Shown here: positions 44,366-53,073 of the stretch, one piece after another
Layout: each line of letters starts with the position of its first letter
Position numbering within the stretch: the stretch's first letter is position 1
DNA from: Bacteroidota bacterium
GTDB taxonomy: Bacteria > Bacteroidota > Bacteroidia > Bacteroidales > JAAUTT01
DNA length: 64,000 nt
Assembly (NCBI GenBank): GCA_023429135.1
Contig: JAEYWD010000033.1
Coordinates: 51,251 to 115,250 of the forward strand
Reading direction: 5' to 3'
Notes under the pieces: generated by a model
The model's database searches: none
The model's input: only the letters and a program-made list of their open reading frames with translations
Told to the model about the DNA's origin: nothing
Made by a program: the position numbers and the translations under genes

Positions 44366-47044
44366 ATGAAAAAAAGAGTCGCACTATCTATAGTTTTTGT
44401 AATCGGATTTTACAGTTTTGTTTTTGGCCAGTATACTGTTAGAGGTATAATTACTGATGAAAGTACAGGCGAAACCTTACTTGGGGCCAATGTTGTTGTT
44501 AAAGGCACTACCAAAGGGGCCATGGCTGATATCGACGGCAAATTCGAAATTAAAAACATTGCCGAAAATAAAATTATACTTGTTTGCTCATTTATATCCT
44601 ACGAGCCAAAAGAAATTGAAGTCTCCTTTAGCGATGCTTCGGCAAAAACTATCGACTTTAGATTAGGAAGTGCCCAGGTAAAGCTTGCTGAAGTTGAAGT
44701 AGTTGCTAAATCAAACCGTGAGTCGGAGAAGGCTTTGATGCTTGAGCAAAAAAGCGCTTTAACAGTCACTCAGGCAATAGGTGCACAGGAACTTTCCCGA
44801 AAAGGTGTGAGCGATGCAGAAGGCGCTGTTGCCAAAGTTTCGGGTATATCCAAACAGGAAGGTGTTAAAAATGTTTTTGTGCGTGGCTTAGGCGACCGTT
44901 TTAACTCAACTTTTCTTAATGGATTTCCATTACCTTCCGAAGATCCCGAGTATAAAAACATCGCATTGGATTTCTTTAGTTCCGATATGATTCAGACCGT
45001 TTATGTTAACAAGGTATTTACTCCTGCTTTGGATGGCGATGTAGGAGGCGCCAACATAAACATCATTTCCAAAAACCTGAAGAGTGATGAAGAACTTTCG
45101 GTTGAATTGGCAGGAGGTTTTAACTCTCGCACCCTTTCAAGAGGTTTTCTTCAATCCGATGGTGTTAACGGGTTCGGTTATACCAAAAATCCTGAAGGGC
45201 CATCGCAGAATAATCTTTCGGCCTACAATTTTGGAAATTCCCTCGATCCCAAACATGTCAATGCGCAGTTAAACAGGGGAATTACAGCTTCGTATGGTAA
45301 AAAGCTATTCAATAATAAATTAAATATTTTTCTTACAGGAGCTTACGAGGTCGATAATAATTTTCTTTCTGGTATTGTAAGAGAAACCAATACGGCAGGA
45401 ATGATATTTATCGATCAGAGGTATGAAGAGTATGAGATAAATACCTCGCACCTGTTGCTTGGTAGTGCAAACTACGACATGAAAAAGCATTCGGTTTTAT
45501 TCAACACTGCGTATATTCATTCAAACCGTCAGGTTTTCGGCGATTATTTCGGGTTGAATAATTCCCGCTTTCAGGGTACTGATTCCGAAACGGGATTAAT
45601 GCGACGACAGCAGATTAACGATAACTCTCTTTTTGTGAACCAACTGATTAGCCGTTGGAATTTATCTAACCGCTGGAAGTTAAATTTGGGTACTTCGTTT
45701 AACTTAGTGAATGGAAATGAACCCGATAGAAGGATAAATCATCTCTCGTACGAGAACAACATATATTTACCCATTCGAAGTACTGGAAACCAACAAAGAT
45801 ATTTCTCGGAATTAAATGAGAACGATTTAAACTTCAAAGCCGATATCATCTATAAATTAAGTACAGCCGACAATAATAATTCTGAGATCAGATTTGGTTA
45901 TAACGGTCGTTTTGTAAACAGAACTTTTGAAGCCATTGAATATGACCATAACGTAGTGTATCAGCAGGAATTTACATCCGACGACTTTTTGCTCGATAGT
46001 TATTTCAATAAAGAAAATCTTGCCAATAACGCCTTTAGACTCGATAGAAACATAGATGAATATTCAGTGAATAAATTTATTAACTCAGGATATGGAGAAA
46101 TAGCTTATCAAATAGGCCGTAATTTAGTTGCAATGGGAGGGGCCCGTTTTTCGCAGGTGTTTGTAAAAGTTGACTATAATGTGGACAAAGGTGGAGCTAA
46201 AGGCACAACCTATATAGATAAATATTATGTTCTTCCGTCGTTTAGCTTTAAGTACGATCTGAATTCCAAAAATACATTCAGATTGGGGGCTGGCCAGACT
46301 TATACACTGCCACAGGATAAAGAAGTGTCGCCTTACCGTTACATCGGAAAGAATTTCAGGAGCCAGGGTAATCCGGAACTTCAACCGGCAACAAATTACA
46401 ATTTGGATTTGAAATGGGACAACTATATGTCGGCTGGCGAAATTATCTCCGTAAACGGTTTCTTTAAATATATTCAGGATCCGATATCAAGAGTTGAAAA
46501 GGCTAGTGCCGGGGGATTTCTTACTTACGACAATATTTCGGATTATGCCTTGATTTCGGGTGTAGAAGTGGAGTTAAAAAAGAACCTTCTGAACACAGCA
46601 ACGCATACAATTTCGCTGGGATTAAACGGCTCATATATTTTCACGCAGCTTAAACTCGATACACTCGAGTCTTTCACAAATACTACCTCGGAGCTTGAAG
46701 GTTCAGCGCCATTTATTGTTAACTCCGACCTTACCTATAGTTTTACGAGAAACAATTTTACATGGACCAACGCCTTGGTGCTTAATTATTTTTACGACAG
46801 GGTTTATTCTATCGGAACTAACGGCTTCGAAGATATCATTGAAAAAGGTATTCCAACCCTCGATTTTATTTCCAATGTAAAATTCAATAAGAAGTGGAGC
46901 ATGGGTCTGAAAATAAAAAATATTCTCGATCCGGTATTCACCCTTTCAAGGGAACCAAGCATTCAGAATAGTTCTCCAATTGTGCTTGAGGAATTCAGAA
47001 AGGGCCTGGATATTAGTTTGGGGATAACATTTAAATTTATTTAA
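44366..47044 (+). CDS. TonB-dependent outer-membrane receptor with carboxypeptidase-like N-domain
   Basis: An 892-residue outer-membrane transporter. A signal peptide (ends VFGQ) is followed by a carboxypeptidase-regulatory-like domain (~22-105; VRGIITDESTGETLLGANV), a plug domain (~130-235; GISKQEGVKNVFVRGLGDRF, VGGANINIISK) and a beta-barrel ending in the terminal strand LGITFKFI. It lacks the SusC signature and has no SusD partner. Instead, the next gene (34 bp later) encodes a beta-helix surface lipoprotein. The substrate is not known. An 11-bp direct repeat of PhoB type precedes the gene, and an orphan PhoB-like regulator lies 2 kb upstream, so phosphate-related regulation is possible but unproven. 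Confidence 0.92.
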   Translation: MKKRVALSIVFVIGFYSFVFGQYTVRGIITDESTGETLLGANVVVKGTTKGAMADIDGKFEIKNIAENKIILVCSFISYEPKEIEVSFSDASAKTIDFRLGSAQVKLAEVEVVAKSNRESEKALMLEQKSALTVTQAIGAQELSRKGVSDAEGAVAKVSGISKQEGVKNVFVRGLGDRFNSTFLNGFPLPSEDPEYKNIALDFFSSDMIQTVYVNKVFTPALDGDVGGANINIISKNLKSDEELSVELAGGFNSRTLSRGFLQSDGVNGFGYTKNPEGPSQNNLSAYNFGNSLDPKHVNAQLNRGITASYGKKLFNNKLNIFLTGAYEVDNNFLSGIVRETNTAGMIFIDQRYEEYEINTSHLLLGSANYDMKKHSVLFNTAYIHSNRQVFGDYFGLNNSRFQGTDSETGLMRRQQINDNSLFVNQLISRWNLSNRWKLNLGTSFNLVNGNEPDRRINHLSYENNIYLPIRSTGNQQRYFSELNENDLNFKADIIYKLSTADNNNSEIRFGYNGRFVNRTFEAIEYDHNVVYQQEFTSDDFLLDSYFNKENLANNAFRLDRNIDEYSVNKFINSGYGEIAYQIGRNLVAMGGARFSQVFVKVDYNVDKGGAKGTTYIDKYYVLPSFSFKYDLNSKNTFRLGAGQTYTLPQDKEVSPYRYIGKNFRSQGNPELQPATNYNLDLKWDNYMSAGEIISVNGFFKYIQDPISRVEKASAGGFLTYDNISDYALISGVEVELKKNLLNTATHTISLGLNGSYIFTQLKLDTLESFTNTTSELEGSAPFIVNSDLTYSFTRNNFTWTNALVLNYFYDRVYSIGTNGFEDIIEKGIPTLDFISNVKFNKKWSMGLKIKNILDPVFTLSREPSIQNSSPIVLEEFRKGLDISLGITFKFI

Positions 47045-47078
47045 ATCATTAATATTCTTTAATTTAAATCTGAAAACA

Positions 47079-48209
47079 ATGAAAAAAGTATTATTTTATT
47101 TATTATTTGCGGCTATGGTTTTTACGGCATGCGAAAAGGACGATGACAATGATAATGTTTTCGAAGGCAATGTCCTGGGTGGCGACTTAACAGCAAGCAC
47201 CACTCTGGATGCATCGGTGGAATATACTCTGGATGGAACACTGGCGATTAAGGATGGTGTAACCTTAACCATCCCTGCCGGCACAGTTATTAAAGCAAAG
47301 AAGGGATTCAGCAACTACGTGATTGTTGAACGTGGTGGTAAAATAATAGCTCAGGGTACTTCCGGTAAACCCATTAAGTTTACTTCTGCCGAAGCTTCTC
47401 CGGCGGCTGGTGATTGGGGAGGTCTTGTTATTAACGGGAAAGCCCCTGTTTCAGGCGCAACTGCTGGTACCGAAGGTTCTACAGAGGTAAACAACAACCT
47501 TAAGTATGGAGGAACTGATGCTGCCGATAATTCTGGCATCCTCGAGTATGTTATTCTTGAATATACCGGAGCTAAATCAACAGCCGATGTTGAGCATAAC
47601 GGACTGACCTTAAATGCTGTTGGTAACGGTACTAAAATCGAAAATATTTATGTTCCCCATACCAGCGACGATGGTATTGAATTATTTGGTGGTTCTGTAA
47701 ATGTTACAAATATTCTTGTTGTTAATCCCGATGATGACATGTTCGATTTTACCCAGGGTTATACTGGTACACTGAAAAATGCTTATGGCGTTTGGAATGC
47801 AGGTTATACAAGTGCTGAAGAAGATCCCCGTGGAATCGAAGCCGATGGTAACCTCGATGGCAATGGCCCAACCCATGTTGGTCAGTCGAACTTCAAGGTG
47901 GAGAATATTACAATCCTAAACAACTCGACCTTTAAAATGACTGACATTATTAAAGTTCGTCGTGGTGCAACTGCCAACATCACCAATGCCTGGGTTAACG
48001 GCGGTAATGCTGCTGCTCAGCTTACTGATGTTATTGACTTAACCGATTCCAAAGGAACTGCTGCTTCAGCAACAACCATTCTATACAAAGATGCCAGTGG
48101 TATTGCAAATACTGTGAAGAATTCAACCCCCGCTGCAACTTTGACGGCTACAGATGGTAATACCGGTACTGATAAAGCCCTATTCTCCTGGACTGGAGCA
48201 GCTCTGTAA
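47079..48209 (+). CDS. Surface lipoprotein with right-handed beta-helix, partner of the receptor
   Basis: A 376-residue lipoprotein. The signal peptide ends in FTACEKDDD: a lipobox Cys followed by Lys and acidic residues, the pattern that directs Bacteroidota lipoproteins to the outer face of the outer membrane. The body is made of repeating beta-helix turns (GTVIKAKKG, GLVINGKAPV, DGIELFGG, VNITN-like), with a typical GGLVINGKA segment. Families of this type occur next to TonB-dependent receptors without SusD and may serve as the receptor lid or substrate-capture protein. It is co-transcribed with the receptor (34-bp gap) and followed by a strong terminator. Confidence 0.85.
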   Translation: MKKVLFYLLFAAMVFTACEKDDDNDNVFEGNVLGGDLTASTTLDASVEYTLDGTLAIKDGVTLTIPAGTVIKAKKGFSNYVIVERGGKIIAQGTSGKPIKFTSAEASPAAGDWGGLVINGKAPVSGATAGTEGSTEVNNNLKYGGTDAADNSGILEYVILEYTGAKSTADVEHNGLTLNAVGNGTKIENIYVPHTSDDGIELFGGSVNVTNILVVNPDDDMFDFTQGYTGTLKNAYGVWNAGYTSAEEDPRGIEADGNLDGNGPTHVGQSNFKVENITILNNSTFKMTDIIKVRRGATANITNAWVNGGNAAAQLTDVIDLTDSKGTAASATTILYKDASGIANTVKNSTPAATLTATDGNTGTDKALFSWTGAAL

Positions 48210-48231
48210 AGTTTTAACAACAACCAGAAGT

Positions 48232-48265
48232 AAAGCCCTGGCAATTTATTGTCGGGGCTTTTTTG
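48232..48265 (+). terminator. Intrinsic terminator of the receptor-lipoprotein operon
   Basis: AAAGCCCTG (48232-48240) pairs with CGGGGCTTT (48253-48261) with one wobble pair. A run of six T follows from 48259. Confidence 0.85.
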
Positions 48266-48473
48266 TTGATACGCCATGGCCCAATACTAACTGACTTTAT
48301 TAGCAATATTCAAGGAATAAAATGCTTCCAGAAGGTATCTAAAAATGAGGGTTGTGTGAAGGTCGGAATGAATTCGCCTACGCTTAAGGGGTCGATTTTA
48401 TAGTTAATCAATACTTTAAACGAGAGTTTAAATGTGTAAAAATTCGATCATCAACAGATGTTAGAGAAAATTT

Positions 48474-48869
48474 TTAAGCTCCTTTACTTTCCAGATTTTG
48501 TGAAACAAGCTGCTTTACTATAATCGATTCGGCTTCTCTTGAATTGAAAGCTCCTACCTGATTAAGTTTTATTTTAAGCGGTGTTGTTGGATTAGTCTTA
48601 ATTTCAATCGTTTCCGTTCTTGTTTCGTACGAAATCATAGAGATTTCAATTTTATATGTTCCAGGCGAAAGATTCAGTGTAAAATTGCCATCGAAATCGG
48701 CAATAGCTTTTATTTTAGTACCACTAACGTTAATGGTAGCTCCCGAAAGTGTTTCATCATTTGCAGAGTCTATAATCTGGCCGGTAACATTGTCACTTTG
48801 GCCAAAAGCCCAATTCGAACATGCTAGATAGAAAAATATCAATATGGTGTATTTCGGGGTACGTTGCAT
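48474..48869 (-). CDS. Small exported protein with a stand-alone carboxypeptidase-regulatory-like domain
   Basis: A 131-residue protein: signal peptide (to about WAFGQ), then one carboxypeptidase-regulatory-like beta-sandwich (~20-100; VTGQIIDSANDETLSGATINVSG, DFDGNFTLNLSPG, YKIEISMISYET), then a short tail (VGAFNSREAESIIVKQLVSQ). This is the N-terminal domain usually fused to TonB-dependent receptors, but no plug or barrel follows in any frame to the left. It may be a remnant of a receptor or a genuine small protein. Start chosen at the ATG before the signal peptide (complement of 48867-48869). The gap to the convergent lipoprotein gene (264 bp) contains its terminator and nothing else recognisable. 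Confidence 0.65.
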   Translation of the reverse strand: MQRTPKYTILIFFYLACSNWAFGQSDNVTGQIIDSANDETLSGATINVSGTKIKAIADFDGNFTLNLSPGTYKIEISMISYETRTETIEIKTNPTTPLKIKLNQVGAFNSREAESIIVKQLVSQNLESKGA

Positions 48870-49052
48870 TTTCAATAATAATATATGATACAAAAAAAGG
48901 TTACATCCCTGAAATAGAGTTTAATCGTATCATAAATTAATATGAAAGTGCGTTTTGAGTTCATGTTAAATTAAGATATGAGTCTGATTATTGTCGCTGT
49001 TGGGTTTGACCATGATATTAAATCAGTAAATTTTGACGATCTGTGTATGAAA

Positions 49053-49098
49053 TTTAAGATTAAATTAAGGTATTATTGAGGCTGGGTTAATATTTTTG
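49053..49098 (+). promoter_or_regulatory. Direct repeat plus -7 box upstream of the MORN-like gene
   Basis: TTTAAGATTAA (49053-49063) and ATTAAGGTATT (49064-49074) form an 11-bp direct repeat. A perfect TAnnTTTG box, TATTTTTG, lies at 49091-49098, 62 bp before the ATG. The repeat would cover the -33 region, as PhoB/OmpR activators do. Confidence 0.55.
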
Positions 49099-49160
49099 AT
49101 TCAGATAACACCGTATAAGGGTGTAAGTTTTGGATAAAGATTTAACTTAAAATTGGCAAC

Positions 49161-49613
49161 ATGAAAAAATTATTACTTCTCTCCGGCCTGCTGCTTGCAT
49201 TAAATGCCGGAATAGCTCAAACCGCAAAAGCCCAGGATATTGCCAGTAACAATCGTCTCGAAGGTCTTGTAACCGAATATTTCGATAATGGTATTGTAAA
49301 ACAGGAAATGAATTTTGTTAACGGGCTGCTCGATGGCCAGATGAAGGTGTATTTTGGCGATGGTACTTTACAGGAAATCCGGTCGTATAAAAATGGCAAT
49401 TTTGATGGAACATGGATGACTTATAATCTAAATGGTATTAAAGTTTCGGAAGCGGGTTTCAAAAATAACCAGAAACATGGCAAATGGATTATTTGGGACG
49501 ATAAAGGAACCAAACGTTGCGAAATGTTTTACGAAAATGGAAAGAAATCGAGGAAATGGAGTACCTGGGACAAAAACGGTAATCTGGTTTCGGAAAAGGA
49601 TTTTTCGAAGTAA
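49161..49613 (+). CDS. Exported MORN-like repeat protein (YwqK family)
   Basis: A 150-residue protein with a signal peptide (LLALNAGIAQTAKAQ) followed by five ~22-residue MORN-like repeats, each with a GxxxGxWxxYxxxG core (FVNGLLDGQMKVYFGDG, YKNGNFDGTWMTYNLNG, FKNNQKHGKWIIWDDKG, FYENGKKSRKWSTWDKNG). Databases often label such proteins as antitoxins, but no toxin gene is adjacent and export argues against that role. The function is unknown; a cell-envelope role is plausible. The upstream region has a PhoB-type direct repeat and a clear promoter box. A hairpin terminator follows. Confidence 0.8.
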   Translation: MKKLLLLSGLLLALNAGIAQTAKAQDIASNNRLEGLVTEYFDNGIVKQEMNFVNGLLDGQMKVYFGDGTLQEIRSYKNGNFDGTWMTYNLNGIKVSEAGFKNNQKHGKWIIWDDKGTKRCEMFYENGKKSRKWSTWDKNGNLVSEKDFSK

Positions 49614-49657
49614 GAAAAACACAAAAATTCTGCTGACGTTTAGTTATTACGTCGGCC

Positions 49658-49705
49658 AAATGCTTTCAGGTATGGGTTTACTCATGTCTGGAAGCATTTT
49701 TATTC
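49658..49705. terminator. Bidirectional terminator between convergent genes
   Basis: AAATGCTTTCAG (49658-49669) pairs with CTGGAAGCATTT (49688-49699), one mismatch, followed by TTTATTCT. It separates the MORN-like gene (+) from the methyltransferase gene (-). Confidence 0.75.
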
Positions 49706-49731
49706 TATCCAACGGTAAACCTGTAGTGCAG

Positions 49732-50388
49732 TTATATTTTCTCTGCCAGAAAATGCCAGTGGTAAGAACTCAGGGGCTTGTATTCCTTATCTTTAAGTTT
49801 CAGGATTTCGAAACCTGTTAAAATGTGGACAAGCTCAATAGCACTATAACAATAGAGCAGGTCCTTTTTCCCTAAATTGTTCATATATGGGTAAAGAGCA
49901 CTATTGGTTTCTGGCAGCAAACCAACATTTCTCTTCGAAATCAAAGTGCCCTGAAAAATACCACCTGTTTTAAGAATTCTGTAAATCTCCGATATTGTTC
50001 CCTGAACATTTTTTAAATCGCTGTGGCTAATAGTATCCCATGCGAGTACATAATCAAATTCAGAATTTGGATAAGGAAGGTTGGCAAAATCTCCTTGTTT
50101 CAAAGAGATTTCAAGTCCTCCGGAATTGGCCCGTGCTTGCAGGCATTCCAAATTGTTAAAAGAATTATCAAAGGCATGTACTTCAAATCCCAATTGAGCG
50201 AACCATAAAGCATGCCTACCATTTCCACAACCCAGATCCAATACGTTTTTAAATCCTTTGTCCTTTAACTTCCTTCCAGTTTTGCAAACATCTTTTTCGG
50301 CAACCATTCTTACCAGTTTTCCAGTTGAGGTATTCCATTTTTCCCTTAAGGTGAGATACAGATTTTCGGCTTTCAACATTTTGCTCAT
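49732..50388 (-). CDS. Class I SAM-dependent methyltransferase
   Basis: A 218-residue cytoplasmic methyltransferase: motif I VLDLGCGNGRHALWFA (~residues 49-64), acidic strand-2 end (VHAFDNS), motif II/III region GDFANLPYPNSEFDYVLAWDTISH and a post-motif segment EIYRILKTGGIF. These are features of the UbiE/Tam-like methyltransferase 11 group. The C-terminal half contains the aromatic ending YHWHFLAEKI. The ATG (complement of 50386-50388) is preferred to a GTG two codons upstream. It is on the same strand as phnW but 294 bp downstream of it, with AT-rich non-coding DNA between, so co-transcription is uncertain. The substrate is unknown. Confidence 0.82.
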   Translation of the reverse strand: MSKMLKAENLYLTLREKWNTSTGKLVRMVAEKDVCKTGRKLKDKGFKNVLDLGCGNGRHALWFAQLGFEVHAFDNSFNNLECLQARANSGGLEISLKQGDFANLPYPNSEFDYVLAWDTISHSDLKNVQGTISEIYRILKTGGIFQGTLISKRNVGLLPETNSALYPYMNNLGKKDLLYCYSAIELVHILTGFEILKLKDKEYKPLSSYHWHFLAEKI

Positions 50389-50681
50389 AAACACATAGTT
50401 TAGTTTATCAATATTAGCAAAACAAAATGATCTGAATGTTTAGAAATAATTACTCCTGAATTAAATATGAAAAAAAGTGAAACCTGTTTTTTACAAACTA
50501 AAAATAAATTCAGAAAAACTAAACTAAGGTTTAACAGTGATCAATTTTTAAGTATGTACTTTTATATCAGGTTAGTATTTTTTTATTAGTAACTAAAGTT
50601 TATTTAGGAATTAAAGAGAGTTCTTCGTGAGAAAAACTCTTTTTGTTTTTTATTGGGAGAAGAGGGATGCTGAGTAGACAA

Positions 50682-51794
50682 TCATGGACAATCTACTTCC
50701 ATTTCTTCTAAAGTTGCCCTGATACAGGCCAATAAAACAGCAATATCTATGGTACTGATACGACCAATATTGCCAATCCTGAAGCAGTCGGCTTTGCTCA
50801 GTTTTCCCGGGTATATAACCTGGCCTTTATCACTAAGCAACTTGTAAAAACTGGCAAAATCAAAATTGGGATGTTTGGGACAATGAAAAGAGGTGATGAT
50901 GTATCCCTGTTTTTCAGAACTGAGATATTCTTTAAAACCCATCTCTCTCATGCCAAAAATAAGGACTTTATAATTTTCAGCATATCGCCCAGCCCTTCCA
51001 ATAACGCCTCCTTCAGCCATTATTTCGTCCAATGCCTGGCGAAATGCCATCAAAGTATGGGTAGGAGGGGTAAACCTGAATTGGCCGGTTTCTTCCAATG
51101 CTTTCCATTGCTGGTAGAGGTTAAGGGTCATAGTACGGGCAATTTTTGAAGAATCCAACAGGCATTTTCGGCGGGCAATGATGAAAGAGAAGCCCGGAAC
51201 ACCCTCAATACATTTATTGGATGATGAAATGAGAAAATCGATGTGAGATTCTTTAAAGTCGATAGGAACGGCACCAAAACTGCTCATGGCATCTACAATA
51301 AGTGTTTTGTGGTATTGGTTTGCAAGTTTACCTATATCTTCTATCGGGTTAATGATTCCGGTTGTAGTTTCGCAATGCACAACCACAACATGGGTTATGG
51401 AAGGGTTTTCTTCCAGGGCATTTTCAATTTGGCTTAAGGAGGGGTGTTCATCTTCCCCACATACCAGACGCGTTTGCCTGATACCATGGATTTCGGCCAT
51501 GGAAGAAATCCTTTCGCCATAAGCACCGTTGATGATGACAAGAAGATGACCATCGACTGGAATAACCGAAGATATTACTGACTCAATCCCAAAAGTTCCC
51601 GAACCTTGCATAATAACAGCTTCGTAACCATCGTGCTGCGAAACCCCGGCCAGGTTTAATAATCCATAGCGGATTTCTTTAACGGTTGTGATAAATTCCT
51701 GGTCGCGCGAGCCCAGGTCCCTTAACATGGCTTGTTTCACGGTAACGCTTGTGGTTAAAGGTCCCGGGGTAAAAAGTATTTTATCTGGTTGCAT
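50682..51794 (-). CDS. phnW: 2-aminoethylphosphonate--pyruvate transaminase
   Basis: A 370-residue class V PLP aminotransferase that converts 2-aminoethylphosphonate (AEP) and pyruvate to phosphonoacetaldehyde and alanine. Marks: N-terminal FTPGPLTTS, GSGTFGIESV, HCETTTGIINP, the PLP-contacting Asp in VDAMSSFGA (Asp168) and the PLP lysine in SSNKCIEGVPGF (Lys194, the number reported for Salmonella PhnW). Length is normal (about 367). The start is the ATG directly after the previous gene's stop (4-bp gap); longer upstream frames overlap that gene and have no family similarity. It is the last gene of the phosphonate operon. PhnX, which uses its product, lies four genes upstream. Confidence 0.95.
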   Translation of the reverse strand: MQPDKILFTPGPLTTSVTVKQAMLRDLGSRDQEFITTVKEIRYGLLNLAGVSQHDGYEAVIMQGSGTFGIESVISSVIPVDGHLLVIINGAYGERISSMAEIHGIRQTRLVCGEDEHPSLSQIENALEENPSITHVVVVHCETTTGIINPIEDIGKLANQYHKTLIVDAMSSFGAVPIDFKESHIDFLISSSNKCIEGVPGFSFIIARRKCLLDSSKIARTMTLNLYQQWKALEETGQFRFTPPTHTLMAFRQALDEIMAEGGVIGRAGRYAENYKVLIFGMREMGFKEYLSSEKQGYIITSFHCPKHPNFDFASFYKLLSDKGQVIYPGKLSKADCFRIGNIGRISTIDIAVLLACIRATLEEMEVDCP

Positions 51795-51798
51795 GTGT

Positions 51799-52890
51799 TT
51801 ACTTAATAAAGATTGAATTAATTTTTTCACCAACCGGTTTTTCGTTTGTATAGGTCTGACCCAACAGAGCCGCGAGCGAGGCTGCAAGCTGATTGGTATA
51901 ATACTGTCCTGGTGTTTTTAATTCGCCCGTTGCAGGTGTATCGGGGCCTATAACAGCAAACCAGGTTTCGTCGGCACGGGGAATTTTTATACCGTGGCTT
52001 TTCCACTCCTCATGACCAATACCCCGGCCATGGTCAATGGTAATGATCATGGTAGTTTTATTTTTATAGCCGGGAGTTGATTGTATCCAATTCCACAATT
52101 CTTCGATCATTTGATCCGAATACGCCATCGCATTCAGATAAAGATCGTACCGGCCCATGTGTGCAAGGTCGTCGGTTTCGTCGAGGGCAATGAACAAAAC
52201 CTTTGGCTTGTTTTTCTTCAAGTACTCGAAGGCCTGATAGAAAGTAAAGGCATCATTGCGCACATCGTGGATAAATTCAGGGACTTTGCGCATAAGCTTG
52301 TTCATCAGTATTTCGCTTTCAGTAAGTTTCGAACCAGTAACAGGTTCAAATGCGCTGTTTACCAGAACTCCACTCCTTTGCTCATTAATAATGAAGGGGA
52401 ACGCGTCCCAGGAGCTAAAAGCGGCAACTTTCCCTTTAAAAGCAGGAAGTCCGTTAAGAAACTCAAGAACATTTTTGTTTGGATTTGGAATAAGGTCGTT
52501 GCTGTTTATTCTTTCATCGTCGGCAAAACCGCATATTATCTCACTGAAACCAGGGTAGGAAAACCACATTTTGTTGGTGAGGTTCATCTTGTTGTCGTAC
52601 AAGCGGTTTCCGTATAGCTGTCCTTGGCTGGCTATAGTATTCCAAAAAAAAGGCATAACCACCTGACGGCGCTCTGAGGCACTGTTTCTCCAGTATTTTT
52701 TCAGAAATACTGCCGTATCTTTGGTTTGTTCCTTGTTTCGAATCAGAACGGAATCGGCTCCTGTAAAAACATCCTGCCAACGACATCCATCAAGGGTAAT
52801 AAGAATTACATTTTCGGTTTTTGACTGAGCATTCAGTAAATTGGTCTGGAAGCTCAGACCTACTAAAACTAAAAAAAATAGCTTTTTCAT
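51799..52890 (-). CDS. Exported alkaline-phosphatase-superfamily metallohydrolase in the phosphonate operon
   Basis: A 363-residue periplasmic or surface hydrolase with signal peptide MKKLFFLVLVGLSF (cleaved near LLNAQ). The superfamily's metal ligands and nucleophile can be laid out: Asp34 (ITLDGCRW), Ser116 (YPGFSEIICG), Asp240 and His244 (the D-x3-H pair), Asp286-His287 (TIDHGRG) and His299. The order and the D-x3-H spacing match nucleotide pyrophosphatase/phosphodiesterase and related phosphonate-ester hydrolases. In this operon it may free phosphonate or phosphate from an ester (for example a phosphonate glycan or lipid) before uptake; this is inference. Simple phosphatase action is the alternative. 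The ATG at the signal peptide is chosen over a 29-codon extension. It is 20 bp after a truncated gene and 4 bp before phnW. Confidence 0.82.
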   Translation of the reverse strand: MKKLFFLVLVGLSFQTNLLNAQSKTENVILITLDGCRWQDVFTGADSVLIRNKEQTKDTAVFLKKYWRNSASERRQVVMPFFWNTIASQGQLYGNRLYDNKMNLTNKMWFSYPGFSEIICGFADDERINSNDLIPNPNKNVLEFLNGLPAFKGKVAAFSSWDAFPFIINEQRSGVLVNSAFEPVTGSKLTESEILMNKLMRKVPEFIHDVRNDAFTFYQAFEYLKKNKPKVLFIALDETDDLAHMGRYDLYLNAMAYSDQMIEELWNWIQSTPGYKNKTTMIITIDHGRGIGHEEWKSHGIKIPRADETWFAVIGPDTPATGELKTPGQYYTNQLAASLAALLGQTYTNEKPVGEKINSIFIK

Positions 52891-52910
52891 ATTGTTTAAT
52901 ATTTGGTTAT

Positions 52911-53072
52911 TCAAAATTGTTCCGATTTTTCTCGTAACGACTGGTGGATGAAGTAATCCGAATCTTTTTCGAGCCATTCCTTGGTTGTCTCATCCATGTT
53001 TTTCAACCAGGTCTGCCGCATTGGATTCAAATTAATGCCCCCTTCCTGTTTGAAATGCTGCGCTGTTTCCAT
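52911..53072 (-). pseudogene. N-terminal remnant of a class III PLP enzyme, PbfA-like
   Basis: A 53-codon frame fits neatly between the permease gene (start 1 bp after its TAA) and the hydrolase gene. From its start the peptide has FKQEGGINLNP, RQTWL and LLEKD-like EWLEKDSDYFIHQSL. From memory this resembles the first ~45 residues of the aminotransferase-fold (R)-1-hydroxy-2-aminoethylphosphonate ammonia-lyases (PbfA), where HQSL is followed by STPCLNVL. Here HQSL is instead followed by REKSEQF and a stop, so ~90% of the gene is missing. PbfA genes are typical companions of phnW-phnX, so a decayed accessory gene makes sense. It could alternatively be a functional small protein, as the frame is intact and well spaced. 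Confidence 0.5.
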
Positions 53073-53073
53073 G

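Noticed and set aside
49161..49613. Toxin-antitoxin module suggested by the YwqK-type repeats
   Set aside because: The protein has a signal peptide and no toxin gene is adjacent.
52081..52617. 178-codon plus-strand frame opposite the phosphonate-locus hydrolase
   Set aside because: The minus-strand gene has complete catalytic motifs; the opposite frame has none.
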